Origin: Catenuloplanes niger | GTDB taxonomy: Bacteria > Actinomycetota > Actinomycetes > Mycobacteriales > Micromonosporaceae | Reading direction: 5' to 3' | Length of the DNA: 64,000 bases | NCBI RefSeq assembly: GCF_031458255.1 | Contig: NZ_JAVDYC010000001.1 | Location: 9,162,501-9,226,500 of the forward strand | Shown here: in pieces, positions 51,678-59,775 of the stretch | How positions within the stretch are numbered: the first letter of the stretch is position 1 | How the letters are laid out: each line of letters starts with the position of its first letter | Made by a program: the position numbers and the translations under genes | Notes under the pieces: model-generated | Told to the model about the DNA's origin: nothing | The model's input: only the letters and a program-made list of their open reading frames with translations | Database searches by the model: none

Positions 51678-54461
51678 TCAGCGGTCCAGCAGCTGGGCCA
51701 GGTGGACGGCGGGGCGGTCGCGCAGGTCGGCGACCTGGGTGCGGCAGGAGAAGCCGTCGGCCAGGACCACGGCGCCGGGGGCGGCGTCCAGCGCGGGCAG
51801 CAGGTTCTGCTCCGCGACCGCGACCGAGACCTCGTAGTGGCCGATCTCCACGCCGAAGTTGCCGGCCAGGCCGCAGCAGCCGGCCAGCCGGGTCACCCGG
51901 GCGCCGGTCGTGGCGAGCAGGTCCGCGTCGGTCTTCCAGCCGATCACCGCGTGGTGGTGACAGTGCGGCTGCGCGACCACCTCCACGTCGGACAGGTCCG
52001 GCGGCGTCCAGCCGGGCGTCTGCGACAGCAGCTCGGCCAGCGTGCGCACCGAGCCGGCCACGGCCTCCGCGTCCGGGTCGCCGGGCAGCAGCTCGCGCAC
52101 GTCGGAGCGCAGCACCGCGGTGCAGGACGGCTCGATGCCGACGATCGGCACGCCGGCCCGGGCGTCCGGGGCCAGCGCCGCCACGGTACGGCCGAGGATC
52201 TTCTTCGCCGAGTCGAGCTGGCCGGTGGTGATCCAGGTCAGGCCGCAGCACACCGACCCGGACGGCAGCCGCGGCTCGTACCCGGCGGCGCGCAGCACCC
52301 GTACCGTGGCGTCCGCGACCTCGGGGGAGAACGCGTCCGAGAACGAGTCCGCGAACAGCACGACCGGTTTCCGGTCCGTCTCCGCCGGCCGGAACGTGCG
52401 CCGGAACGGCTTGCGGGCGAACGCGGGCACGGACCGCCGCCCGTCGACCCCGGCCAGCCACAGCGCGAGCCGCCCGACGCCGGGCAGTCGCACGCCGAGG
52501 TTCGCCAGCCGCGGCACCCACCCGGCCAGCCGCGCCCAGAACGGCAGCTTGCCGAGCGTGTAGTGCGACCGGGGCCGGATCTTCCCCCGGTACGTCTGGT
52601 GCAGCACCTCGGACTTGTACGTGGCCATGTCGATGCCGGTCGGGCAGTCCGACGCGCAGCCCTTGCAGGACAGGCACAGGTCCATCGCGTCGTGCACGGA
52701 CGGGTGCGACCAGGCCAGCTCGCCGCGCACCACCTCCTGCAGCACCCGGGCCCGCCCGCGGGTGGAGTCCTTCTCCTCGCGGGTGGCGAGGTAGGACGGG
52801 CACATCACGCCACCGGCCGCGGAGTTGTCCGCCCGGCACTTGCCGACGCCGGTGCAGCGGTGCACGGCCTGGCCGAGGTCACCGTCGTCGTGCGGGTACG
52901 CCATCGCGAGCGTCGTCAGCGGGAACCGGCCGGCCGGGCGCACGTCCGCGTCGATCGGGTCCGGGTCGACCAGCACGCCCGGGTTGAGCAGGTTGTCCGG
53001 GTCGAACGCGGCCTTCACGCCGGCGAACAGCGCGATCGCGTCCGCGGAGTACATGTGCGGCAGCAGCTCGGAGCGGGCCCGGCCGTCGCCGTGCTCACCG
53101 GACAGCGACCCGCCGAACTCGCCGACCAGCTTCGCCGCGTCGGTCAGGAACTCCCGCATGATCTTCGTACCGCCGGGCTGGTCCAGCGGCAGGTCCAGGC
53201 GCACGTGCATGCAGCCGTCGCCGAAGTGCCCGAACGGCGCCGAGGTCATGTCGTACGACGCGACCAGCTCGTCGAACCGGGCCAGGTACGCGCCGAGCCG
53301 CTCCGGCGGGACGGCCGCGTCCTCCCAGCCGGGCCAGGCCGGCTTGTCGGACGGGGCGCGCCCGGCCAGGCCCGCGCCGTCCTCCCGGATGCGCCACAGC
53401 CGGGCCTGGACGGCCGGGTCCGTGACGACCAGGCTGGACTCGCCGATGCCGTCCGCCGCGAGCGTGCGGGCGCGCGACTCGACCTCGCCGGCGTCGTCGC
53501 CGGCCAGCTCCACGAAGAGCCAGGCGGCACCGGACGGCAGCGGCGGCACCGCGTCCGGCCCGCGGCGGGCGCGCAGCACGTCCAGCAACCGGGAGTCGAG
53601 GCCCTCGCACGACGTCGGGCCGTGCGCGACCACGGCGGGGGAGGCCTCACCGGCCGCGACGATGTCCGGGAAGCCGAGCACGACCACCACCCGGACCGGC
53701 GCGTCCACGACCAGCCGCACGGTCGCCTGCGTGATCACCGCGAGCGTGCCCTCGGAGCCGACCAGCGCGCGGGTCAGGTCGAAGCGCTCCGGCAGCAGGT
53801 GCTGCACGGCGTAGCCGGAGACCTGCCGGCCGAACCGGTCGAACTCGGTGCGCGCGGTGGCGAGGTGCCGGTTCATGGTCTGCCGCACCGCGCCGAGCAC
53901 CGCGTCGGCACCGCGGGCGAACGCGCCGCTCCCGTCGTACCCGGTGATCAGCTTTTGACCGCCGGCCGTCAGCAGCTCGAGGCCGGCCACGTTGTCGGAG
54001 GTGCGGCCGTAGGCCAGCGACCGCGAGCCGCACGCGTTGTTGCCGATCATGCCGCCGATCGTGCAGCGCGGATGGGTGGACGGGTCCGGGCCGAAGCGCA
54101 CCCCGTGCGGCGTCGCGGCCTTCTGCAGGACCGCGTGCACGGTGCCGGGCTCGACCACCGCGGTCCGCGCCTCCGGGTCGACGCCGAGCACCCGGTTGAG
54201 GTGCCGGGAGAAGTCGAGCACGATGCCGCGGCCGACCGCGTTGCCGGCGACGGACGTGCCGGCGCCCCGGCTGGTCAGCGGCACGCCGGCCGCCCGGGCC
54301 ACCTCGAGCGCGGCCGCGACCTCGTCGGTGTGCCGCGGGCGGACCACGGCCAGCGGCGGGATGCGGTAGAGCGAGGCGTCGGACGCGTACATGCCACGCG
54401 TGCCGGCGTCGGCACGCACCTCGAGCCCGGCCCGCTCCAGCGCCGCCACTACATCAGTCAT
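51678..54461 (-). CDS. Fused FAD-linked oxidase / Fe-S CCG-domain dehydrogenase (GlcD-like)
   Basis: 927 residues. The N-terminal FAD PCMH domain (about 40-220: LTSRGAGTSVAGNAVGRGIV, CTIGGMIGNNACGSRSLAYG) and FAD C-terminal domain with APFGHFGDGCMHVRL and GEHGDGRARS resemble D-lactate / glycolate / 2-hydroxyglutarate dehydrogenases. An Fe-S domain follows with HRCTGVGKCR and CLSCKGCASDCPTGI (two 4Fe-4S binding sets), then two CCG domains (SVCCGLTW and GCCGLAGNFG), as in GlpC/LldE. Electrons from the 2-hydroxy acid would go through the clusters to quinone. Start ATG 54461, seven nt after the shared palindromic -10. Probably regulated by the divergent GntR protein. Confidence 0.92.
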   Translation of the reverse strand: MTDVVAALERAGLEVRADAGTRGMYASDASLYRIPPLAVVRPRHTDEVAAALEVARAAGVPLTSRGAGTSVAGNAVGRGIVLDFSRHLNRVLGVDPEARTAVVEPGTVHAVLQKAATPHGVRFGPDPSTHPRCTIGGMIGNNACGSRSLAYGRTSDNVAGLELLTAGGQKLITGYDGSGAFARGADAVLGAVRQTMNRHLATARTEFDRFGRQVSGYAVQHLLPERFDLTRALVGSEGTLAVITQATVRLVVDAPVRVVVVLGFPDIVAAGEASPAVVAHGPTSCEGLDSRLLDVLRARRGPDAVPPLPSGAAWLFVELAGDDAGEVESRARTLAADGIGESSLVVTDPAVQARLWRIREDGAGLAGRAPSDKPAWPGWEDAAVPPERLGAYLARFDELVASYDMTSAPFGHFGDGCMHVRLDLPLDQPGGTKIMREFLTDAAKLVGEFGGSLSGEHGDGRARSELLPHMYSADAIALFAGVKAAFDPDNLLNPGVLVDPDPIDADVRPAGRFPLTTLAMAYPHDDGDLGQAVHRCTGVGKCRADNSAAGGVMCPSYLATREEKDSTRGRARVLQEVVRGELAWSHPSVHDAMDLCLSCKGCASDCPTGIDMATYKSEVLHQTYRGKIRPRSHYTLGKLPFWARLAGWVPRLANLGVRLPGVGRLALWLAGVDGRRSVPAFARKPFRRTFRPAETDRKPVVLFADSFSDAFSPEVADATVRVLRAAGYEPRLPSGSVCCGLTWITTGQLDSAKKILGRTVAALAPDARAGVPIVGIEPSCTAVLRSDVRELLPGDPDAEAVAGSVRTLAELLSQTPGWTPPDLSDVEVVAQPHCHHHAVIGWKTDADLLATTGARVTRLAGCCGLAGNFGVEIGHYEVSVAVAEQNLLPALDAAPGAVVLADGFSCRTQVADLRDRPAVHLAQLLDR

Positions 54462-54463
54462 AG

Positions 54464-54475
54464 GTAACATGTTAC
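54464..54475. promoter_or_regulatory. Symmetric -10/operator palindrome GTAACATGTTAC
   Basis: A perfect 12-bp palindrome. On the + strand TAACAT (54465-54470) is 7 nt before GTG 54478; on the - strand TAACAT (54474-54469) is 7 nt before ATG 54461. One site therefore supplies both divergent leaderless -10 elements and is an ideal operator for the GntR regulator. Confidence 0.75.
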
Positions 54476-54477
54476 TC

Positions 54478-55146
54478 GTGCCCCAGCTCAGCCTGCCGCC
54501 AGAGGCCCCCACCCTCGCCGACGCGGTCGCCCGCGCGGTCCGTGACGGCGTCGCCGCCGGCCAGCTCGTGCCGGACACCACCTACTCCGTCTACCAGCTG
54601 GCCGAGCTGCTCGGCGTGTCCCGCAGCCCGGTCCGCGAGGGCCTGCTCCGGCTCGCCGAGGCCGGGCTGATCGAGATCCGCCGCAACCGGGGCTTCCGGG
54701 TGCTGCCACCGCGGGTCGCGGACGTCGAGGAGATCATCGGCATCCGGCTCGCGCTGGAGCCGGACGCGGCACGCCGGGCCGCGTCCGACGGCACGGACGC
54801 GCAGCACGCGGCCGTCGCGACCGCGCTGGACCAGATGGCCGGCGCGGCCGCGCACGACGACGAGGCCGCGTTCTGGGCCGCCGACCGCGCGCTGCACGAC
54901 CTGCTGCTGCGCGCCGCCGGCAAGCCGCGCACCGCCGCGATCGTCGACGGGCTGCGCTCCACCACCGCGCTGCTCGGCCCGCCCACCACGGCGAGCGGGC
55001 GCACCCTCGCCCAGATCCACGCCGAGCACCAGCCGGTCGTCGCCGCGGTCCTGGCCCGGGACGGCGACGCCGCCTTCACCGCGATGCACGCCCACCTCGA
55101 GGCGACCGGCGCGCTGCTGGTGCGGAATCTGCGTCGCGTTTCGTAA
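54478..55146 (+). CDS. GntR-family regulator, FadR/FCD subfamily
   Basis: 222 residues. The winged helix has TTYSVYQLAELLGVSRSPVR, EGLLRLAEAGLIEIRRNRGF and the FCD effector domain includes IIGIRLALEPDAARRA, RALHDLLLRAAGKPR, IHAEHQPVVAAVLARDGD and AFTAMHAHLEATGALLV (metal-ligand His residues). FCD regulators of lactate/glycolate dehydrogenases (LldR-like) often lie next to their target, as here. GTG 54478 is chosen over an ATG three codons upstream, which lies within the palindrome. Confidence 0.9.
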   Translation: MPQLSLPPEAPTLADAVARAVRDGVAAGQLVPDTTYSVYQLAELLGVSRSPVREGLLRLAEAGLIEIRRNRGFRVLPPRVADVEEIIGIRLALEPDAARRAASDGTDAQHAAVATALDQMAGAAAHDDEAAFWAADRALHDLLLRAAGKPRTAAIVDGLRSTTALLGPPTTASGRTLAQIHAEHQPVVAAVLARDGDAAFTAMHAHLEATGALLVRNLRRVS

Positions 55147-55213
55147 CCTGGTCGAAATGGACCTTGACCTGCCCCGGGGGCCGCTTCGGGCGGGCTGGGC
55201 GGTGTCGGTCCGC

Positions 55214-55242
55214 TTGACGGTAATGTGTCGGAAATTTACGAT
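55214..55242 (+). promoter_or_regulatory. Promoter of the nitric oxide synthase gene
   Basis: TTGACG (55214-55219), a 17-bp spacer and TACGAT (55237-55242) make a near-consensus housekeeping promoter in a locally AT-rich stretch. It is the best -35/-10 pair I saw in the window. Confidence 0.65.
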
Positions 55243-55287
55243 CCTCATCGCTCTTAACACGATCTAGTGCGAGACGGTGGGACAAAC

Positions 55288-56499
55288 GTGGGTACACCCG
55301 GCTATCGGGACCATCCCGTTGCTGACTGGGATCCGGACGCGCCGATCGACGTGGCGGAGGCCGAGGAGTTCCTGGTGCAGTACCACGCCGAGAACCCCGG
55401 CGTGGGCGACGTGGCGGCCCGGCTGGCCGAGGTCCGCACGGAGATCGCGGCCACCGGCACCTACGAGCACACGCTGGACGAGGTCACCTACGGCGCGAAG
55501 CTGGCCTGGCGCAACGCCAGCCGGTGCATCGGCCGGCTCTACTGGCGCAGCCTGCACGTGCTGGACCGGCGCTCGGCCCGCACGCCGCACGAGATCTACG
55601 CCGGCCTGGTGCGGCACCTGGAGATAGCCAGCGGCACCGACGTCCGCCCCGGCGCCCGCGCGGTTCGCCAGGGCGCGATCCGGCCGGTGCTCAGCGTGTT
55701 CGCCCCCGCGAAGCCCGGCCGGCCGTACGCCCGGGTGTGGAACGACCAGCTCATCCGGTACGCCGGATACCGCATGCCGGACGGCACCACGCTCGGCGAC
55801 CCGGCGCAGGTGGACTTCACCGAGTCGATGGAGCTGCTCGGCTGGAAGGGCGAGAAGACGCCGTTCGACGTGCTGCCGCTGATGGTGGAGACACCCGAAC
55901 ACGGCCTGCACATGTACGACCTGCCGGAGAACGTGGTCCTCGAGGTCCCGCTGACCCACCCGGACCACGGCTGGTTCGCCGAGCTGGGCCTGCGCTGGTA
56001 CGCGGTGCCGGCCATCGCGAACCAGCGGCTCCGGATCGGCGGCGTCGACTACCCGCTGGCGCCGTTCAACGGCTGGTACATGGGCACCGAGATAGGCGCC
56101 CGCAACCTGGCCGACACCGACCGTTACGACCTGCTCCCGGTCGTCGCGCAGCGGCTCGGCCTGGACATGAGCTCCGAGACCACGCTGTGGCGGGACCGGG
56201 CGCTGGTCGAGCTGAACCGGGCGGTGCTGCACTCGTACGAGCGGGCCGGCGTGAAGATCACCGACCATCACACCGAGGCCGCCCGGTTCCTCGAGCACGT
56301 GCGCCGCGAACAGCGGGCCGGCCGCGAGGTGCCGGCCGACTGGAGCTGGATCGTGCCGCCGATGTCCGGCGCGGCCACGCCGGTCTTCCACCGCTACTAC
56401 CACGAGGCCGACCAGCGCCCCAACTTCTACCTCGACGAGGAGGCGCGGCTGCTCGCCCGGTACGGCCACGCCCGGGCGAGCATGCCGCTGCACTCATGA
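55288..56499 (+). CDS. Bacterial nitric oxide synthase, oxygenase domain
   Basis: 403 residues from GTG 55288 (GGTGGGA ribosome site; GTG 55267 would add seven residues). The heme-thiolate Cys80 lies in KLAWRNASRCIGRLYWRSL, the NOS signature. The substrate Glu268 is in NGWYMGTEIGARNL. The WIVPPMSGAATPVFHRYY region forms the pterin/dimer interface. No reductase domain is attached, as in other bacterial NOS, so a cellular flavodoxin/reductase must serve. It makes NO and citrulline from arginine. In Streptomyces NO from NOS nitrates thaxtomin; in bacilli it gives stress protection. A globin gene converges on it directly. Confidence 0.95.
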   Translation: MGTPGYRDHPVADWDPDAPIDVAEAEEFLVQYHAENPGVGDVAARLAEVRTEIAATGTYEHTLDEVTYGAKLAWRNASRCIGRLYWRSLHVLDRRSARTPHEIYAGLVRHLEIASGTDVRPGARAVRQGAIRPVLSVFAPAKPGRPYARVWNDQLIRYAGYRMPDGTTLGDPAQVDFTESMELLGWKGEKTPFDVLPLMVETPEHGLHMYDLPENVVLEVPLTHPDHGWFAELGLRWYAVPAIANQRLRIGGVDYPLAPFNGWYMGTEIGARNLADTDRYDLLPVVAQRLGLDMSSETTLWRDRALVELNRAVLHSYERAGVKITDHHTEAARFLEHVRREQRAGREVPADWSWIVPPMSGAATPVFHRYYHEADQRPNFYLDEEARLLARYGHARASMPLHS

Positions 56500-57021
56500 C
56501 CGGGCGCCGTGCCCGGCCTGACCCAGCATGTGCGCGGCCATCCAGTCGTAGACCCAGATCCACGCCGCGCTGGTCGACGACGACCAGTCGTCGGAGACGT
56601 CGCCGACCGCGCGGACCAGCGCATGCCCGACGTACGGGTAGTGCTCCGGCAGCACGCCGTACCGGTCCGCGTGGTGCGCGCCGAGCCGGTGCAGCGACCG
56701 CTCCATCTGCACCGCGTACCGCTCCGGCTCCACGAGCGCGCGGATGCCGTCGAGCAGCGCCCGGCACAGCTTCTCGTTCTGCGCCGTCATGTCGTCCGGG
56801 AACATCGCCCGCACCCCGGGAGCCATCGCGAACAGGTGCCGGTAGAACGCCTCCGCCAGCGCGACCGGCCGCTCGGCCACCGACGCGGCGGTCCGCTGCA
56901 CGATCCGCATGGCCTCGGCGTCCGGCCGGGGATGGTCGCCGGGCGCACCCGACGGCGCCCGGGAGACGCTCGCCGCGTAGACAGCTCCGGTGCCGCGGCC
57001 CGTACCTCCGAAATCGATCAC
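56494..57021 (-). CDS. Flavohemoglobin-like single-domain globin
   Basis: 175 residues from GTG 57021, six nt after a reverse-strand TATAGT, so probably leaderless. The globin fold is seen in MRIVQRTAASVAERPVALAE, AFYRHLFAMAPGVRAMFPDD, SLHRLGAHHADRYGVLPEHY (proximal His in the F helix) and YPYVGHALVRAVGDV. It ends WIWVYDWMAAHMLGQ without the reductase domains of flavohemoglobin. Single-domain globins oxidise NO to nitrate. It is convergent with the NO synthase and overlaps its end by six bases, so a role in NO disposal or delivery is likely. Confidence 0.88.
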   Translation of the reverse strand: MIDFGGTGRGTGAVYAASVSRAPSGAPGDHPRPDAEAMRIVQRTAASVAERPVALAEAFYRHLFAMAPGVRAMFPDDMTAQNEKLCRALLDGIRALVEPERYAVQMERSLHRLGAHHADRYGVLPEHYPYVGHALVRAVGDVSDDWSSSTSAAWIWVYDWMAAHMLGQAGHGARS

Positions 57022-57027
57022 CGATGC

Positions 57028-57033
57028 ACTATA
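57028..57033 (-). promoter_or_regulatory. -10 element TATAGT of the globin gene
   Basis: Reverse-strand TATAGT with 6 nt to GTG 57021; no ribosome site, hence leaderless. Confidence 0.5.
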
Positions 57034-57067
57034 ACGTCCGCTCTCGATAGGTTGTGCGGCTGTACAT

Positions 57068-57085
57068 GGTTTTTGTCCGAAAACC
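57068..57085. promoter_or_regulatory. Inverted repeat upstream of the globin and DinB-like genes
   Basis: GGTTTT and AAAACC arms with a 6-bp spacer, in an AT-rich patch between divergent genes. A possible operator for NO- or stress-responsive control. Confidence 0.4.
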
Positions 57086-57181
57086 CGGATCAACCAGCAG
57101 TTTCAGCCGTGTTACGCGGTGCGGCACCGTCCACACCGGAAATGGTTTGTCCCGCCGGCCGGTGCCGCCGATGATGCGGGG

Positions 57182-57763
57182 ATGGGGACGACACGACGTG
57201 CCGACATGTTCACCGCGGACGGGCGGCCGTCCGACGACGACCCGCGGGAGCACGGGCCGACCATGGCGGACGAGCGCACCACGCTGATGGAATCGTTGCG
57301 GGTGGCGCGGCTGACGGTGGAGATGAAGTGCGCCGGGCTGGACGCGGCCGCGATGGCCCGGCGCAGCGTCCCGCCGTCGACGATGTCGCTGCTCGGGCTG
57401 ATCCGGCACCTCGCCGACGTCGAACGCGCCACCTTCCGCGTCCTGCTGGCCGGCCAGGACGCACCGCCGCTGTTCAGCACGCCCGGCGACCGGGACGGCG
57501 ACTTCGACGGCGCGGTCGCGGACCCGGCGGTGGTCACGCAGGCGTGGTCGGCGTGGCGATCGGAGATCGAGTTCGCCGACCGTCTGGTGGCCGCGGCGCC
57601 CAGCCTCGACATCACCGCCGACGACCCGGACAACCGGCACGGCAGCGGCGGCGGCTCGCTGTCCCTGCGCGACGTCCTGATCGGCACCGTCTACGAATAC
57701 GCCCGCCACGCCGGCCACGCCGACCTCCTCCGCGAACGCATCGACGGCCGCGTCGGACAATAG
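57182..57763 (+). CDS. DinB-like DUF664 protein
   Basis: 193 residues of the DUF664 branch of the DinB/mycothiol-dependent enzyme fold: ERTTLMESLRVARLTVEMKC, SLLGLIRHLADVERATFRVL (first metal His), AWSAWRSEIEFADRLVAAAP and a C-terminal IGTVYEYARHAGHADLLRERI with the other His positions. Family members bind a divalent metal in a four-helix bundle and may use mycothiol; the substrate is unknown. ATG 57182 gives a short polar leader. Its stop codon abuts the remnant of a metallo-hydrolase. Confidence 0.85.
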   Translation: MGTTRRADMFTADGRPSDDDPREHGPTMADERTTLMESLRVARLTVEMKCAGLDAAAMARRSVPPSTMSLLGLIRHLADVERATFRVLLAGQDAPPLFSTPGDRDGDFDGAVADPAVVTQAWSAWRSEIEFADRLVAAAPSLDITADDPDNRHGSGGGSLSLRDVLIGTVYEYARHAGHADLLRERIDGRVGQ

Positions 57764-57765
57764 GC

Positions 57766-58044
57766 GGCCCGTCGCCGGAGGTCGCCGCCCTCGCCCGCGA
57801 CGCCGACCTGCTGATCGCCGAGGCCTCCTACGCGGACGACGTGCCCGGCGACGCGCGCTGCTGCCTGTCAAGCGCCCGGATCGCGGCCCGCCGGGCGGCC
57901 CGGGCCGGTGCCGGCCGGCTGCTGCTCACCCACCTGATGCCCGGCACCGACCCCACCGCGGCGCTCGCCACCGCCACCGCCACCGCGGAGTTCACCGGGT
58001 CGGTCGACGTGGCCGGTGCCGGCCGTACGCTCGATCTGGCCTGA
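57766..58044 (+). pseudogene. 3' remnant of an MBL-fold metallo-hydrolase
   Basis: The frame reads GGPSPEVAALARDADLLIAE, ASYADDVPGDARCCL, RRAARAGAGRLLLTHLMPGT and ends GAGRTLDLA at 58044. This is the normal C-terminal third of RNase-Z-like metallo-beta-lactamases (the GxGPSxxL start, ADLLIAEA and LTHLMPG). The N-terminal two-thirds with HxHxDH are absent: immediately upstream is the DinB-like gene. There is no start codon, so the piece is not expressed as an enzyme. The DinB-like gene appears to have been joined to it by deletion. Confidence 0.8.
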
Positions 58045-58078
58045 GCGCGGGGCCGGTCACCGGTTACCCTCGGCGGTG

Positions 58079-58393
58079 ATGGCACATGATGGTGACGCCG
58101 AGGCGGTGGGCAGCAGGTTTCCGCGGTTCGCGGCCGAGCTGGCGGCCGCACTGCGGGCGCGGGGCGACGGGCGGCTGGCGGATCAGGTGGCCGGCCTGCG
58201 TGTCGTGCGGGAGTGCGACTGCGGCGACGACTTCTGCCGGAGCTTTCACACCGCGCCACCGCCGGACGGGCCGTACGGTCCGGGTCACCGGTGCGTCACC
58301 GTCACGCCGGAGCGGGACGGGACGTTCGTGCTGGACGTGGTCGACGACGTGATCGTGTATGTCGAGGCGCTCACCCGGGCCCGCCTCGACTGA
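58079..58393 (+). CDS. Conserved hypothetical protein with Cys motif
   Basis: 104 residues from ATG 58079 with TACCCT 8 nt upstream. An N-terminal helix (AAELAAALRARGDGRLADQV) precedes CDCGDDFCRSFHTAPPPDG, with Cys residues spaced C-x-C-x4-C, and a short beta C-terminus (GTFVLDVVDDVIVYVEALTR). It resembles small actinobacterial proteins of unknown function. The Cys cluster could bind metal. Confidence 0.65.
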   Translation: MAHDGDAEAVGSRFPRFAAELAAALRARGDGRLADQVAGLRVVRECDCGDDFCRSFHTAPPPDGPYGPGHRCVTVTPERDGTFVLDVVDDVIVYVEALTRARLD

Positions 58394-58397
58394 CCGC

Positions 58398-59171
58398 TCA
58401 CCCGCCGAACAGGTCCCGGTGGCGGACGCTCCACGCGATGTGCGCCTCGGTCGCCGCGACCGTGCCGTCCGTCAGCCAGGACGCCTGCGGCTGCTGCCCG
58501 GCCGCGGCGAGCCGCCGGACGAGCGCGAGCACCTGCCGCTGCTGGTCGATCACCTCGTCGGCCAGGCCGTCCAGCGAGGTCAAGCCGTACCCGGCGGCGA
58601 AGATCTCCAGGCGGCGACGCCGGTCCGGCGGACTCGGGTGGTGCATCGACCGCATGCTCTCCGCGTCGTCGCGGAACGGCGCCACGTACTCCAGCGCGTA
58701 GGCCACGTCGAAGATCGGGCGGCGCGGCCCCGCATGGTCCCAGTCGAGGACGCCGACCGGCCGGGTGCCGCGCCACACCAGGTTCCACGGTCCGAAGTCA
58801 CCGTGACAGACCAGCTCGCCGGGCCGCGGCGGCGCCGAACCCGAGGACCAGACCGCGTCGGTACGGGGACGGAAGCCCGCGATCGCGTCGTGGTAGTCGC
58901 GCAGCAGCCGCGCCATCGCCCGCAGCCCGGACTCGTCCACCACCCGCGCCCAGCCGTCACCGCCGGAGTCACCGTTGACATAGGACAGCACTTCCCGGCC
59001 CTGGTCGTCGATCCCGAGCACCCGCGGCGCGAACGGGAACCCCACGTCGGCCAGATACCCCAGGACCTCGTGCACGGACGCCGACCACGGATGCATCGGC
59101 CGCCGCACGGTGTCCCCGATCCGCACCACCCGCCGGTGCGCGTCCGCCTGCAACACCTCGTGCTCCACCAC
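58398..59171 (-). CDS. Aminoglycoside-phosphotransferase-like kinase (APH family)
   Basis: 257 residues. The catalytic loop is VCHGDFGPWNLVW (Asp and Asn of the HxDxxxxN motif) and the metal-binding Asp is in GVLDWDHAGPRRPIFDVAYA. The N-lobe is reduced (VGFPFAPRVLGIDDQGREVL, SYVNGD hinge). Such proteins phosphorylate small molecules such as choline, homoserine, macrolides or aminoglycosides; the substrate cannot be told. Convergent with the preceding hypothetical gene, with a 4-bp gap. No export signal. Confidence 0.85.
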   Translation of the reverse strand: MVEHEVLQADAHRRVVRIGDTVRRPMHPWSASVHEVLGYLADVGFPFAPRVLGIDDQGREVLSYVNGDSGGDGWARVVDESGLRAMARLLRDYHDAIAGFRPRTDAVWSSGSAPPRPGELVCHGDFGPWNLVWRGTRPVGVLDWDHAGPRRPIFDVAYALEYVAPFRDDAESMRSMHHPSPPDRRRRLEIFAAGYGLTSLDGLADEVIDQQRQVLALVRRLAAAGQQPQASWLTDGTVAATEAHIAWSVRHRDLFGG

Positions 59172-59223
59172 GCCCCGACGCTACCGCCGCACCACCGCCC
59201 CGGGCGATCGGATTCCAGCCGCT

Positions 59224-59697
59224 TCAGGAACCGCCGTCGGTGGTCTCCCGGAGCGTGCCGTCCGGCGCGAATCGGTAACGGCGGGGCGGGTCCATCAGCG
59301 CGACCAGCCGTTCCATGGCGGCCTGCCGGTCGGCCCGCTCGCGCCCGCTCGGGTCGGCGACGCGGAACGCGAGCAGCGGCACGCCGAACGGGTCGATGTC
59401 GCCGGCCGCGGGGGCGCCCTCCTCGGCGAAGCCGAACAGCGCGCGCAGCACCGGGCCGCCGCCGAGCTCCAGCGGGTGGAACGGCAGTGGGTACGGCTCA
59501 CCCGTGACCGTCGATCGCACCGGGTGCTCGCCGGCCCAGTAGGGCAGCGAGCCGGTGCCGAGCGGGGTCACGTCGTATTCCGGGTGCAGCTCGCGTACCC
59601 GGGCGACGACCTGCGCCGGATCCGGCCGGGCGGCGCCGCGCAGGGCGGGACGCGGATCTCCGGCACTGAACGCGAGCAGCGCGGTCTTCGAACCCAT
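59224..59697 (-). CDS. Hypothetical protein resembling DUF6928
   Basis: 157 residues from ATG 59697, seven nt after a reverse-strand TACCCT (leaderless). The opening MGSKTALLAFSAGDPRPALR and RVRELHPEYDVTPLGTGSLP resemble DUF6928 proteins of actinobacteria (which begin MGAKTALLvya). The C-terminal third, RADRQAAMERLVALMDPPRR, is polar. No catalytic motif is recognised. Next to a divergent DUF574 methyltransferase about 80 bp away. Confidence 0.6.
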   Translation of the reverse strand: MGSKTALLAFSAGDPRPALRGAARPDPAQVVARVRELHPEYDVTPLGTGSLPYWAGEHPVRSTVTGEPYPLPFHPLELGGGPVLRALFGFAEEGAPAAGDIDPFGVPLLAFRVADPSGRERADRQAAMERLVALMDPPRRYRFAPDGTLRETTDGGS

Positions 59698-59704
59698 GGT
59701 CCAC

Positions 59705-59710
59705 AGGGTA
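59705..59710 (-). promoter_or_regulatory. -10 element TACCCT, leaderless
   Basis: Reverse-strand TACCCT with 7 nt to the ATG at 59697. Confidence 0.45.
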
Positions 59711-59775
59711 CGGCGTCCACAGTGGAGCCGAAGATCGGTGTAAGGTCGCGGGGACGCCGGCTTCGGAGGTTCGCG

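Noticed and set aside
51636-54467. A 943-residue + strand frame
   Set aside because: Mirror of the GlcD-like gene, rich in Arg/Val/Gly without domains.
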